64,000 bases of DNA, taken from contig NZ_CP150239.1 in assembly GCF_037975215.1 (NCBI RefSeq), forward strand, positions 1,960,001-2,024,000, written 5' to 3'. The position numbers and the translations under genes were made by a program. The notes under the pieces are model-generated. The model was given only the letters and a program-made list of their open reading frames with translations. It was not told the origin of the DNA and searched no databases. Positions within the stretch are counted from its first letter, which is position 1; each line of letters begins with the position of its first letter. Shown here piece after piece: positions 42,677 to 51,531 of the stretch. The DNA comes from Solibacillus sp. FSL R5-0449 (GTDB taxonomy: Bacteria > Bacillota > Bacilli > Bacillales_A > Planococcaceae).

Positions 42677-43642
42677 CTATTTAAAAAACTGGCCAATTAC
42701 TCGAGGGAGCAATAACATCAGTTCACCAGCTGTTGCAGAGTTTTCAATCTTATCTAATGTGTCTGTTTTGTCCCAGCTTGCCGAGCTCGGTTTTACTATA
42801 TCCCCTTGAATTGGTTCTGCTCCGCTATGAAACTGAATACGCAGTGATTTGGCTTGCAGGAAATCCTGATGATCCATTACTTGAAAATGGATATGGGCTT
42901 CTGAGGAATTGCCAGAATTCCCGCATAAGCCGAGCAGCTGACCTGCCTTCACTTTATCCCCTGTTTCCACACAAATTGAATCCTTCTTGAAATGGGCAAG
43001 CATACTGTATTCATTGTGTTCATGTGCGATGATGCAATAGTTTCCTGCTAGATTCTCTTCATCCATTTCGCCCGGTATATTGTCGTTAATTCCATCCAAC
43101 ACTTCGACCACCACACCATCAGCCGGTGCCACAACCTCAGCTCCAAATGCATAGTAGCTTTCATTTTGAAGTTTCGAGTTCCTATATGTTTCGTTGTTGC
43201 TCATTTTAACTAAATCATAAGCGTAACGCTGCTGTTCATATGGATAGTGATAGTTGATAAATTCGTTCGTGCCGCCCCAAAAAACATACCACTTGTCACT
43301 GATCGGCATGCTGTATGTATTTTTCGTCCATATTTGATCACTGCCCGGATACGTTTCATATGGTTTGAAATACATTCCTTGAATAATATTGTTATCGTCA
43401 AATGCTACGACAACTGCTTTCGTATACGTATCATCGACCCATATATACTGTTCCAGCCCTTGAAATGTATTGGACACGATACATTTATAATTGCTTACAT
43501 CTGAATTATAGTCTAAAGAAAGTTCACGAAATTGTTCAAACGATACAAGGTTCTGAAACGATTCTGCTGTTTTCCCGTAGATATCCTCAAATTGACCGAT
43601 TAAAAAATAGTGACCGAACTGTTCTTTCAATTGATTAACCAT
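42677..43642 (-). CDS. M23 family metallopeptidase
   Basis: 321 residues. The first ~100 residues resemble the DUF3887-type accessory domain (LVSFEQFRELS...). The peptidase region follows at ~125-260, with HYPYEQQRYAYD giving the first His and the Asp, and AHIHFQV the last His motif. M23 enzymes cut peptidoglycan cross-bridges outside the cell, yet no signal peptide or membrane helix is seen at this start. The C-terminal ~50 residues are of unclear function. It lies upstream of and parallel to the preceding gene. Confidence 0.75.
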   Translation of the reverse strand: MVNQLKEQFGHYFLIGQFEDIYGKTAESFQNLVSFEQFRELSLDYNSDVSNYKCIVSNTFQGLEQYIWVDDTYTKAVVVAFDDNNIIQGMYFKPYETYPGSDQIWTKNTYSMPISDKWYVFWGGTNEFINYHYPYEQQRYAYDLVKMSNNETYRNSKLQNESYYAFGAEVVAPADGVVVEVLDGINDNIPGEMDEENLAGNYCIIAHEHNEYSMLAHFKKDSICVETGDKVKAGQLLGLCGNSGNSSEAHIHFQVMDHQDFLQAKSLRIQFHSGAEPIQGDIVKPSSASWDKTDTLDKIENSATAGELMLLLPRVIGQFFK

Positions 43643-43735
43643 TCAAATGCCTCCTCTTTTTTGCTTCTTAATTTATACGAATTTTCCGACAAAAAAGTTT
43701 CAACTCGTTACCTTTTATAATGGAATATGCAAAAA

Positions 43736-43763
43736 CATGGCCGCTTCTATATGAAGGACCATG
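43736..43763 (-). terminator. Intrinsic terminator
   Basis: CATGG pairs with CCATG and an inner CTTC with GAAG, followed by TTTTTG on the minus strand, past the gene ending at 43781. Confidence 0.6.
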
Positions 43764-43780
43764 CATGTTCATTTTTCTTA

Positions 43781-44653
43781 TTATGCCGTGCCAATCCCGA
43801 TAAGGAACCAGAGCACAATAAATAGGATTTTGTACTTCTCCACTTTCAAAATGTGTAAGTTTGTCACTTCTTTTTTTATCAGCCACCAAATGCTAAATCC
43901 ATATGCAAATAATAAAAGTAAAAGCAATGGCTTATAAAATGGGCCAATCATGAAATAATAATAGCCCATAATCGCCACAACAATTATATAAATTGTCATA
44001 GCAATACCCATTCCGCGTATTTTTTTCGGCAGTTCAATTTGTCGGCGCTTATAGTAGCTGGAGGCCACCAAGATCATTAGTAAAACGCCCAGACCAATAA
44101 ATATCGATGGAAATTGGAATCGATCATGCGCATTCTCCAAGTCAGATAAAACAGTCGATGGGAATTGATCATATCCGGGATAAAATGTATCATTGCTAAT
44201 ATCATGCATATAGTTCCATGCCCATTCAAATTTTCGCTGTTCCCCGTTTTTATATAAGACGATAATGTCATAATGCACGTCGCTTTTCGGAGGAGCCATA
44301 ACCGCAGGAAGTTCTGAAATGTTTTCGAATAAGGCGATCATTGAATCTGTCGTCACATTTTCAACACCAACGAAAAGTGTCGACGTTCTTCCCCTAAACC
44401 CCTTTTCCCCATTATTTTCATAGGAAGTGATTTTGGCAATTTCACCTGATGCTGCCTGATTGTTCATGTCCGAGGTGAACAGTAAAAACAGACCGATAAA
44501 ACAAATCGCCGCCATTATGCCAATTTCACGTAATGTTTTCAACTGATTTTGTTTTCTAACAGATTTCTTATGGATATTCTGATAGATGGATTTTTTTAAT
44601 GCTTCATTTTGCGGGAGTTCATCTAACTGCTTTAAGCGATCATCAAGCTTCAT
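43781..44653 (-). CDS. Membrane partner of the second ECF sigma factor
   Basis: 290 residues from the ATG at 44653 behind AGGAGGTGAA, overlapping the sigma gene by 11 bases. The short cytoplasmic N-terminus (~1-45) is helical and basic, as in anti-sigma factors. Then comes a membrane helix (~48-65), an extracellular part of ~115 residues, and four further helices toward the end. Role as regulator of the sigma factor is inferred from the coupling; no zinc-binding motif is seen. Confidence 0.65.
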   Translation of the reverse strand: MKLDDRLKQLDELPQNEALKKSIYQNIHKKSVRKQNQLKTLREIGIMAAICFIGLFLLFTSDMNNQAASGEIAKITSYENNGEKGFRGRTSTLFVGVENVTTDSMIALFENISELPAVMAPPKSDVHYDIIVLYKNGEQRKFEWAWNYMHDISNDTFYPGYDQFPSTVLSDLENAHDRFQFPSIFIGLGVLLMILVASSYYKRRQIELPKKIRGMGIAMTIYIIVVAIMGYYYFMIGPFYKPLLLLLLFAYGFSIWWLIKKEVTNLHILKVEKYKILFIVLWFLIGIGTA

Positions 44654-45137
44654 CGATTTCACCTCCTAAAATTTTCTGCAATGCCAGCATCGCACTCCGC
44701 TGAGTGTTTGCGACTTTCACAGATGATAAACCCATAATGGCACACGTTTCCTGAATCGAAAGCTCCTCAATTTTCCGGTAGATGATGACTTCGCGTTGTA
44801 CTGGTTTTAACTTTTGCAGTGCCTCGTATAATTGCTTTCGGTCTTCTTCCTGTATGAGCCATTCATGCGGAACATCGTGATCACCCACCTGCTCCGGGAT
44901 ATTTGTAAATGGAAGCCACTTAATTAATGCTCTTTTCCGGTAATAGTCATAAACAAGATTTCGAGCGACTTGCCTCGTATACGTTTGGAAATTGGTTACT
45001 TTGGTCAAATCCGTTTTATAAATTCGCACAAACGTATCCTGCGTTAAATCTTCAGCGACTTGTGCGTTAGATACCATGTAGCGTATGTACTGATAAGTTT
45101 TGCCGAACTCCTGCTCATAAAGCTCATCAAAATCCAT
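44643..45137 (-). CDS. ECF-type RNA polymerase sigma factor
   Basis: 164 residues. Sigma region 2 (~15-75, LTQDTFVRIYKTDL) and region 4 (~110-155, LSIQETCAIMGLSSVKVANTQRSAM) are well conserved. The ATG at 45137 lies six bases after AGAGGTG; an ATG two codons earlier is also possible. The pair with the membrane protein downstream resembles the first ECF module at 1383-3130, but the sequences differ. Confidence 0.9.
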   Translation of the reverse strand: MDFDELYEQEFGKTYQYIRYMVSNAQVAEDLTQDTFVRIYKTDLTKVTNFQTYTRQVARNLVYDYYRKRALIKWLPFTNIPEQVGDHDVPHEWLIQEEDRKQLYEALQKLKPVQREVIIYRKIEELSIQETCAIMGLSSVKVANTQRSAMLALQKILGGEIDEA

Positions 45138-45214
45138 GTCCATCACCTCTCTTACTTCTATAGACGAATGAAAATTAAAAATATGTAATTTTATTTAAAA
45201 GTTTTTAACTGAAA

Positions 45215-45240
45215 AAAGCATCTCCTTAATGAGATGCTTT
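45215..45240 (-). terminator. Intrinsic terminator upstream of the sigma gene
   Basis: AAAGCATCTC and GAGATGCTTT form a 10-bp stem, and the minus strand continues TTTTTTCAG. It ends transcripts of the DUF1648 gene that run through the tandem repeat. Confidence 0.8.
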
Positions 45241-45276
45241 CGGTCTTCGATGAGGAATCTGCTTTTTTATTGAAGG

Positions 45277-45497
45277 TTCTACTTTTCGGTCGGAATGTTC
45301 TACTTTTCATCGGCTACGTTCTACTTTTCGACCGGGGTGTTCTACTTTTCTCATGAAACTTTCTACTTTCAGCACGCAATGTTCTACTTTCTTCGGAAAA
45401 AATTCTACTTTTCGACCGGAATGTTTTACTTTTGCCACGAAATCTTCTACTTTTCCTACACCACGTTCCACATTCCCCTTAAAACCTTCTACTTTAC
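45277..45497. repeat. Tandem 21-bp degenerate repeat, 11 units
   Basis: Units start every 21 bases from 45277 to 45487 without any insertion or deletion. Each begins with TTCTACTTTTC or a close variant, followed by ~10 variable bases often including CGACCGG or CGGTCGG. The array reaches into the stop codon of the DUF1648 gene. It is not a CRISPR: units are too short and the spacing is too regular. Confidence 0.9.
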
Positions 45498-45994
45498 TTA
45501 ATCCTAAATATCTTTACCATCTTCCAGATTAGTACCACAAACAGCGCTGCCAATATGACGAAAAATGGCCAGCCGATCGTTGTTGCTTCTTCTAAAGCAA
45601 TCACAATCGTGCGGTATACGATGTAAGCGAATAATATATTAATGATGTTTCGCATATAATTTAATGTTTGGCGACTATTTCTGTAAAAGACCTCGGCATT
45701 TGATTCATTGAAATGTGCCGGATAGTTGTGCGTTTCAGGGAATTTTTCTAAAATCATTAAAAAGATATGCATGGCAATCCCGATGCCCGGTAATATTAAC
45801 AGCTCCCATTTTGAGCCCCAACGGTCGACATCACCGTTGCCGCCAAAGTGGGCAGGCACTTCACTTGGCAGTTCACGCCAGTTCATGAATAGGACAGCAA
45901 GCATTAGCGCTAATGCGATATAGCCGAGAATATCCATCAACCATTCTGACTTCGTTTTTGGAATTTCAATTTTAGGGCGTTTCGTCAAACTCAT
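45494..45994 (-). CDS. DUF1648 membrane protein
   Basis: 166 residues from the ATG at 45994 six bases after AGAGGTG. The N-terminal helix is followed by the DUF1648 signature (WRELPSEVPAHFGGNGDVDRWGSK), and three more helices (~68-85, 117-133, 140-158) follow. Related proteins such as SdpI give immunity to secreted toxins or act as signal transducers. Nothing here proves that role. The last bases fall in the tandem repeat. Confidence 0.8.
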   Translation of the reverse strand: MSLTKRPKIEIPKTKSEWLMDILGYIALALMLAVLFMNWRELPSEVPAHFGGNGDVDRWGSKWELLILPGIGIAMHIFLMILEKFPETHNYPAHFNESNAEVFYRNSRQTLNYMRNIINILFAYIVYRTIVIALEEATTIGWPFFVILAALFVVLIWKMVKIFRIK

Positions 45995-46099
45995 TTCCAT
46001 CACCTCTTTAAATATTTTTACTTAGCACTTTTTATAACAATATTTTGCCAATATCCGCTATACTGGAATTTAATCATCCTCTTGATAGGAGAACTACTT

Positions 46100-46753
46100 A
46101 TGCTACTTGATATTATTCAATTTTTAAGGGAAATCGACCAGATCATATTTTATTACATAAAAGAGCTCGGACTGTATATTTATATTCTGTTATTTGCGGT
46201 TGTTTTCACGAAAACTGCATTTGTAATTTTAACTTTCTTACCCGGGGATAGTACGGTGTTCACAAGCGGAACGTTAGCAGCGATCGATAAGCTTGATTTT
46301 CTGACATTGCTCATTATTTTCATCGTGGCAACAACACTTGCCGACAGCAGCAACTACCTCATCGGAAAATCGATACGGAAAATACCGCCGAAGCGCAATT
46401 TGTTCAAGCGTTTTGTGCCTGAGGAAACGACTGAAAAAGCACTGACATTCCTGGAAGACTATGACCGGGTTGCCATTACGTTTTCACGGTTTGTGCCGTT
46501 GATGCGGACAATGACGCCGTTTATATGCGGATACTCCGGCTTTTCATATGGAACATTTTTACGCTATAACTTCATGGGGGCCGTACTTTGGACCGTTGTT
46601 TGGCTTGGTGGTGGCTTTTTACTCGGAAATATTCCATGGGTTGAAGAAAATCTCGTCCTGACACTTACGATTATTTCGATTTTCGTATTTAGCTTTACAG
46701 GTTATGCATACATTAAACAATTCAAAAAAAAGAAAGCGGTTACTGCCGATTGA
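46100..46753 (+). CDS. DedA family membrane protein
   Basis: 217 residues from the ATG behind ATAGGAG. Membrane helices and the conserved family motifs are present: FLPGDSTVFTSGTLAA (~45-60), DRVAITFSRFVPLMRTMTPFICGYSGF, and GAVLWTVVWLGGG. DedA proteins help recycle lipid carriers such as undecaprenyl phosphate or phosphatidylethanolamine across the membrane. The arginine in SRFVPLMRT matches the essential one of the family. Confidence 0.85.
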   Translation: MLLDIIQFLREIDQIIFYYIKELGLYIYILLFAVVFTKTAFVILTFLPGDSTVFTSGTLAAIDKLDFLTLLIIFIVATTLADSSNYLIGKSIRKIPPKRNLFKRFVPEETTEKALTFLEDYDRVAITFSRFVPLMRTMTPFICGYSGFSYGTFLRYNFMGAVLWTVVWLGGGFLLGNIPWVEENLVLTLTIISIFVFSFTGYAYIKQFKKKKAVTAD

Positions 46754-46759
46754 AAAAAT

Positions 46760-46789
46760 GGAGCCTATCACGTTCAGATGATAAGCTCC
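46760..46789. terminator. Bidirectional terminator
   Basis: GGAGCCTATCA and TGATAAGCTCC pair with one mismatch, flanked by A and T runs, between the convergent DedA and CheW-like genes. Confidence 0.8.
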
Positions 46790-46794
46790 TTTTT

Positions 46795-47277
46795 TTAGTT
46801 TGTCTCATTTTCCTGCTTATTCATTTCATGTAAATATTCGATGATTTCACGAATACCGTCCAATGAATGCACAAGAATATTCGGGTCGATGCAAGAAATC
46901 ATGCGGTCTTCCAAATTGGCAACCGCTGTAAAATATTTCGTTTTTTCGTAATTGACAAGACCCATCTGTTTTAATACGCCTTCTTCAAAGTCGATAATTT
47001 CCTTCGCATCGGCAACAACCAATCCGTAATTAATCAACTCTGTCTTCAACACAATGATTTTAGCCGTTTGTGTATTTGTCGGGCGATTGTACAATATCGT
47101 CTGAAAATCGATGATTGGTGTAAGTTCCCCACGAATTCGCGTAAAGCCGAGCAAGTAGTTTGGTAAATGAGGAATCGGTGTTACACGCTCCAGCTTTTCA
47201 ATCGATACGACCTGCTCAACCGGCACAGCATATTGTTCTGTGCCGCATAAAAATACGACTGCTTTTTCAATGCTCAT
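46795..47277 (-). CDS. CheW-like chemotaxis coupling protein
   Basis: 160 residues forming a single CheW domain (~5-145): VVFLCGTEQYAVPVEQVVSIEKL, LGFTRIRGELTPIIDF, and VADAKEIIDFE. CheW links chemoreceptors to the CheA kinase. Here it stands without other chemotaxis genes in the window, 11 bases downstream of the M20 peptidase gene and on the same strand. Confidence 0.85.
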   Translation of the reverse strand: MSIEKAVVFLCGTEQYAVPVEQVVSIEKLERVTPIPHLPNYLLGFTRIRGELTPIIDFQTILYNRPTNTQTAKIIVLKTELINYGLVVADAKEIIDFEEGVLKQMGLVNYEKTKYFTAVANLEDRMISCIDPNILVHSLDGIREIIEYLHEMNKQENETN

Positions 47278-47288
47278 ATTAATACCTC

Positions 47289-48398
47289 TTATTTCGTTGT
47301 TTGAACAACGATTTCTTCCAATAAATCAGCTAGTTTTTCCAGCTCTTCAACCGGCATTCTTTCGTTAGTTGTATGAATTTCTTCATAACCAACCGATAAG
47401 TTTACAGTAGGAATACCGAACCCGGCGATAACGTTTGCATCACTGCCGCCTCCTGAAATACCTAGCTGTGGTGTACGTCCGACTGCTTCAACCGCTGCTT
47501 TTGCAACTTTCACCACTTGATCTTCTTCTGTCGCACGGAAGCCTGGATACATTAACTTCACTTCAACTTCAGCACGTGCACCCATTTCTTGTGCTACACG
47601 TTCAAATGTTTCTTTCATATGGTCCGTTTGGGCATTCAGTTTTGCTTCATCAATCGAACGGGCTTCTGCAAGAATCGATACTTCATCACATACGATATTT
47701 GTTGCTTTACCACCTTCAAAACGTCCGATATTCGCAGTTGTTTCTTCATCAAGACGGCCTAATTTCATTTGAGCAACCGCTTTTGCTGCAACAGTGATTG
47801 CAGAAATACCCTTTTCAGGTGCAACGCCTGCATGTGCTGTTTTACCGATGATTCTCGTAAATACTTTTGCCTGGAATGGTGCTGCAACGACGATACCGCC
47901 TACTTTGCCGTCACTATCAACCGCAAAACCGTATTTAGCGATGATTTTTGATGGATCCAGTTCTTTGGCACCGACTAATCCGCTTTCTTCACCAGCTGTA
48001 ATGATGAATTGGATCGTACCGTGTGCGCTGTCTTTTTCTTTTAAGCGACGTGCCATTTCGAATAGTGCTGCGATACCCGCTTTATCATCCGCGCCAAGAA
48101 TCGTTGTGCCGTCAGAATAAATATAGCCGTCCTCACGAATTTCCGGTTTAATGCCTTTACCCGGCACGACTGTATCCATATGTACTGTAAAATAGATTGG
48201 CTCGATAGATTCATCGCCTTTTAATGTTGCGATAATGTTGCCTGCACCGTGACCATTGCGTGTGTGCGCATCATCCTGGAAAACATCAAAGCCCATTTCT
48301 TCTAATTTTTTCACTAAAATTGGTGCGATTACTTCTTCGTGTTTTGTTTCAGAATCAATTTGCACTAATTCCAAAAACTCTTCTACTACTCGGTTCAT
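47289..48398 (-). CDS. yqjE: M20 peptidase, PepT-like (YqjE)
   Basis: 369 residues of the M20 family. The two-metal site is visible as HMDTV (~71) and ILGADDKAGIAA (~100), followed by TAGEESGLVGAKEL, and the dimerisation domain lies at ~180-285. It resembles B. subtilis YqjE, a peptidase-T-like enzyme. Its place near the YqjC, YqjD and YqjA-like genes fits the same order as in that species. The ATG follows AAAGGAGTT. Confidence 0.85.
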   Translation of the reverse strand: MNRVVEEFLELVQIDSETKHEEVIAPILVKKLEEMGFDVFQDDAHTRNGHGAGNIIATLKGDESIEPIYFTVHMDTVVPGKGIKPEIREDGYIYSDGTTILGADDKAGIAALFEMARRLKEKDSAHGTIQFIITAGEESGLVGAKELDPSKIIAKYGFAVDSDGKVGGIVVAAPFQAKVFTRIIGKTAHAGVAPEKGISAITVAAKAVAQMKLGRLDEETTANIGRFEGGKATNIVCDEVSILAEARSIDEAKLNAQTDHMKETFERVAQEMGARAEVEVKLMYPGFRATEEDQVVKVAKAAVEAVGRTPQLGISGGGSDANVIAGFGIPTVNLSVGYEEIHTTNERMPVEELEKLADLLEEIVVQTTK

Positions 48399-48445
48399 GT
48401 TTGATAACTCCTTTAAATAACTAGTTTACGCTTTATTGTACGCCT

Positions 48446-49426
48446 CTATTTTTGAAAAAACAATGATTGATCATCGGCATTTAAAATGCTTTGTTTTTCT
48501 ACTTGTAGCGCCTCTTCTTTTTCGATTGTGATGCTCAATTTTTGTTTCAAATCGCGAAGTGTATTCGCTACATCATCCTGCACACGCAAGAGCTGATCAA
48601 TCGCAGTTGTAATCTTCGAATGAACCGACCAATCGGTGAAAATATTATCGAAAAAGTAATCCGTAAACATTACAAAACCATCCGTATGAACTTCCAATGT
48701 ACTTTGACGCATCTCTTTAATGTCGAGCAGTTCATTTTGGAAACGTTGCAGGGCCATCTGTGCTTCATGTAAATAGCCATTCGTTTCTTCCAGCTTGTCG
48801 TGCTTTAACGCCGTCGCGATAAAGCCTCCGCCTAAAAAAGTATCCCATGTGGAGTAGGATTTGGCATCCTGCAATTTGGAACCGGCATCCGTGAGCTTAT
48901 TAAATGCCTGTTTACCCGCATCGATCGCTTCATGGATTTCGGTTTTCAGCTGTTTGCATAAAAGCTCCTGTTCAATGATGCCCGTTAATTCCTTTGCTGC
49001 TGCAGGTGCATTTGACATCAGCCACACTTGTTTTTCATCTTCTATCTTCTTCAGCTGCTCACGAACAGTTGAAACATTGATCTTGCTCAATTGTTGTTCA
49101 AGTTGAACCCGGTCTTCCTGTAAATCTTTAAATGTTAACTGTGCTTCCACCAGCTTCAGCTCTATTACTGCAACCTGGTCCATACTTTCCTCAATGAGCT
49201 CATCTTTTTTCCCTGACCAGCCCCGGAATAGATTCACGAACGAAAAACTTTCAAGCTTGTTTAGTTGCTGGCGTGTTTTTTGCAAATCGCGTTCATGCCG
49301 GTTCATATCCTGTTCGGCATGCTGGATTTGTTGGTCTAGGCTCTCGATTTTTTTATTCAGTTTTTCTGCTTCCAACAGTTGCAGTTGGTACTGTTCTGAT
49401 TGCTGTTGTAATTGCTGCCATCCCAT
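48446..49426 (-). CDS. Long coiled-coil protein
   Basis: 326 residues from the ATG behind AAAGGAGTG. Heptad-rich coiled coil fills ~5-130 (QQLQQQSEQYQLQLLEAEKL) and ~250-320, with a middle part containing a short hydrophobic hairpin (TFLGGGFIATALKHD). It is soluble by composition. It follows the ATPase and AIM24 genes on the same strand, so the three may be one operon. No family is recognised with confidence. Confidence 0.6.
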   Translation of the reverse strand: MGWQQLQQQSEQYQLQLLEAEKLNKKIESLDQQIQHAEQDMNRHERDLQKTRQQLNKLESFSFVNLFRGWSGKKDELIEESMDQVAVIELKLVEAQLTFKDLQEDRVQLEQQLSKINVSTVREQLKKIEDEKQVWLMSNAPAAAKELTGIIEQELLCKQLKTEIHEAIDAGKQAFNKLTDAGSKLQDAKSYSTWDTFLGGGFIATALKHDKLEETNGYLHEAQMALQRFQNELLDIKEMRQSTLEVHTDGFVMFTDYFFDNIFTDWSVHSKITTAIDQLLRVQDDVANTLRDLKQKLSITIEKEEALQVEKQSILNADDQSLFFQK

Positions 49427-49480
49427 ATTATTCACTCCTTTATCAATCCGTTGTAGTTCCCGATAATCCTTATTCGATTG

Positions 49481-50224
49481 CTAATCCAGTTCATCCTCAT
49501 CTTCTGCAAACAGCTCCTGCAACATTCTTTTACGGTGCTGCAAAAAATACGAGGTTACCTGATAATGCTCGGTTTCTTCATATTTCACCTGCTCGATCCC
49601 TTTTTCATCAAACTGATAGATGACGGCATCGGGAAATCCAAGCAAAATTGGCGAATGTGTTGCGATAATGAATTGGACATTGCCCTGTTTCACTAAATCA
49701 TTCATCAACGTTAAAAACGCCAGCTGTCTTGTTGGAGATAAAGCGGCTTCCGGCTCATCCAACAGATAGATGGCCTGCCCTGTAAACCGATGCTGGAACA
49801 GCGAGAAAAAAGATTCGCCGTGTGATTGGTGATGAAGTGATTTTCCCCCGTATGCTTTGTAGCCGTTCTGATCAGTTTCATCCAGATGTGACGCAAACTG
49901 ATAAAATGTCTCGGCGCGCAGGAAAAAGCCATTCGTTACTTTTGGCCACCAGGAGAGCTTTACATAATCGCCTAGTGCGGATTCGGATTGATCCACATCA
50001 TATGCCTTATAGTTTTGTGTACTGCCACCTGCCGTATTGAATCCGATCTGATCTGCAATCGCTTCGAGCAATGTAGATTTGCCCGCACCATTTTCTCCAA
50101 CGAAAAACGTGACCTTCGCATCCACATCCAATTCATCCATATGGCGAATAAACGGAATCGAAAACGGGTACTCGCTATAGTTCGATATTTCTTCTTTTTT
50201 AAGTTTGACCGATTTTAAAAACAT
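49481..50224 (-). CDS. AAA/ABC-type ATPase (RecF/SMC-like)
   Basis: 247 residues, one nucleotide-binding domain without the long coiled coil of SMC proteins. Walker A is GENGAGKST (~44-52), signature-like HQSHGES, Walker B IYLLDEPEAAL, and the switch His in ATHSP. This is the YnhF/RloC-like soluble ATPase class. Such ATPases often work in DNA repair, defence or uncharacterised complexes. The partner here may be the adjacent coiled-coil protein. Confidence 0.8.
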   Translation of the reverse strand: MFLKSVKLKKEEISNYSEYPFSIPFIRHMDELDVDAKVTFFVGENGAGKSTLLEAIADQIGFNTAGGSTQNYKAYDVDQSESALGDYVKLSWWPKVTNGFFLRAETFYQFASHLDETDQNGYKAYGGKSLHHQSHGESFFSLFQHRFTGQAIYLLDEPEAALSPTRQLAFLTLMNDLVKQGNVQFIIATHSPILLGFPDAVIYQFDEKGIEQVKYEETEHYQVTSYFLQHRKRMLQELFAEDEDELD

Positions 50225-50254
50225 CTGTTTTCTCCTAACTTTATACCGCAGCCA

Positions 50255-50947
50255 TTATGATTCCGACGATAAATACACTTCTTCAAATGGCTGAATGATG
50301 ACAAATCCTTCACCGGAGAAGGCCATTTGGATTGATTCATTGCTGCCGCGTCCAATGAGTGTTCTGAACGTAATATCCGTTACAAACTCCGGTTTTAAAT
50401 TACCGGACCATGCAACCGTCGCATTTGGGTCTGTATACACGGTTTCACCCGGCTTAACGATTAAGGTTAACGGCTCAAAATGAGTTGTAATCGCCACCTT
50501 GCCTTTGCCGTCCAGCATGACGTTGAATAAGCCGCCTGCCATCATACCGGCCATTTTGCGCATAAGTCGTATATCCCAATTGGTCGATGGTTCAAATGCA
50601 AGCAGGTCATTGCCGTTCACGCACAAGCTTTCGTTTTGCAGATCAAAAATGGTAATCTTTTTTCCTTGATCCGCTAAATATAACCGGCCTTTTCCTTTTG
50701 CTTTCATTAGCTGTGTACCTTCACCTGTCAAAGCTTTCTTAAACATTTTCGATACGCCATGCTCCAGCATGCGCTCACGCTCAAACTTAATCGAACCGAC
50801 ATAGGCGATCATCGCGCCCATTTTCGACCATACTTCCCCGTTCAGATTCACTTCGAGTACACGGTCGGTTTCCAGTTCAAAATAATCGTTTTCATTTTGG
50901 TCTTGCTGCGTCTTGTTGACAAAATCACGAATGGAATAGTTCCCCAT
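50255..50947 (-). CDS. AIM24 family protein
   Basis: 230 residues of the AIM24/TIGR00266 beta-rich family, seen in LEVNLNGEVWSKMGAMIAYVGSI, LFAEG-type GKGRLYLAD, and GGLFNVMLDGKGKVAITTHF. A C-terminal IGRGSNESIQMAFSGEGFVIIQ repeats the same strand pattern. The function of bacterial AIM24 proteins is unknown; a link to membrane stress has been suggested. It is the first gene of the presumed trio. Confidence 0.8.
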   Translation of the reverse strand: MGNYSIRDFVNKTQQDQNENDYFELETDRVLEVNLNGEVWSKMGAMIAYVGSIKFERERMLEHGVSKMFKKALTGEGTQLMKAKGKGRLYLADQGKKITIFDLQNESLCVNGNDLLAFEPSTNWDIRLMRKMAGMMAGGLFNVMLDGKGKVAITTHFEPLTLIVKPGETVYTDPNATVAWSGNLKPEFVTDITFRTLIGRGSNESIQMAFSGEGFVIIQPFEEVYLSSES

Positions 50948-51097
50948 CAGTAAAACCTCCCTTTTCCTGTTCTACGGATTAGACCTTGTATAAGTTTCGA
51001 ATTTTCTGCATTTTATAATTGTATGGATGTACGATTGTTTTCAATCACTACCATCTCATTAAAAATTCCATTACAATGATAAAAAGAGGTGATCATG

Positions 51098-51484
51098 ATG
51101 GAGTATCGACGTGAAATCGCTTTAGTGTACAGTGTTGAGGAAGCTATGACAAAGCTGAACATTATTAGAGGGCACGGTTTTTCCGAGCATGAAATCCATG
51201 TATTTTCAAAAGATATACACCCTTTACAGTCACTGAAAATGTATACAGATATTCAAGTCCATCTTGCCGGCAACTGGCTCGACCAGCTGATCAGTTTTAT
51301 CACACGAAAAAATGTCTATGAAGTGAGTTTGCGAATTTTGAAATTAACTCCTGAAGAGACCGCCCATTATGGGCATGGCATTGAACTTGGGGCAATCTTT
51401 CTGTTTGCCGAGCACGAGCACCCGTATGAAAAGGAACCGAAAAAACAACAAGCAGCATTCAATCTGTCTAGAGCGGTGGATTAA
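51098..51484 (+). CDS. YflT-type general stress protein
   Basis: 128 residues with a central YflT domain (IALVYSVEEAMTKLNIIRGHGFSEHEIHVFSKD...), also called heat-induced stress protein or general stress protein 17M. In B. subtilis such genes are under sigma-B control. No clear sigma-B promoter was found here. The start at 51098 follows AGAGGTG at good spacing; an ATG three bases earlier is equally possible. Confidence 0.75.
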   Translation: MEYRREIALVYSVEEAMTKLNIIRGHGFSEHEIHVFSKDIHPLQSLKMYTDIQVHLAGNWLDQLISFITRKNVYEVSLRILKLTPEETAHYGHGIELGAIFLFAEHEHPYEKEPKKQQAAFNLSRAVD

Positions 51485-51509
51485 TAAAAACTACTGAGAA
51501 TTATAGAAG

Positions 51510-51531
51510 AAACCATTTTAAAAATGGTTTA
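51510..51531 (+). terminator. Hairpin terminator
   Basis: AAACCATTTT and AAAATGGTTT form a perfect 10-bp stem, followed by ATTTAAA, 25 bases past the YflT gene. Confidence 0.7.

Noticed and set aside
45277-45497. CRISPR array
   Set aside because: Repeat core only ~11 bases, constant 21-base spacing, degenerate units and no cas genes.
45295-45501. Plus-strand frame made of FYF repeats
   Set aside because: It exists only because a 21-bp repeat is a multiple of three; no ribosome site and no plausible protein.
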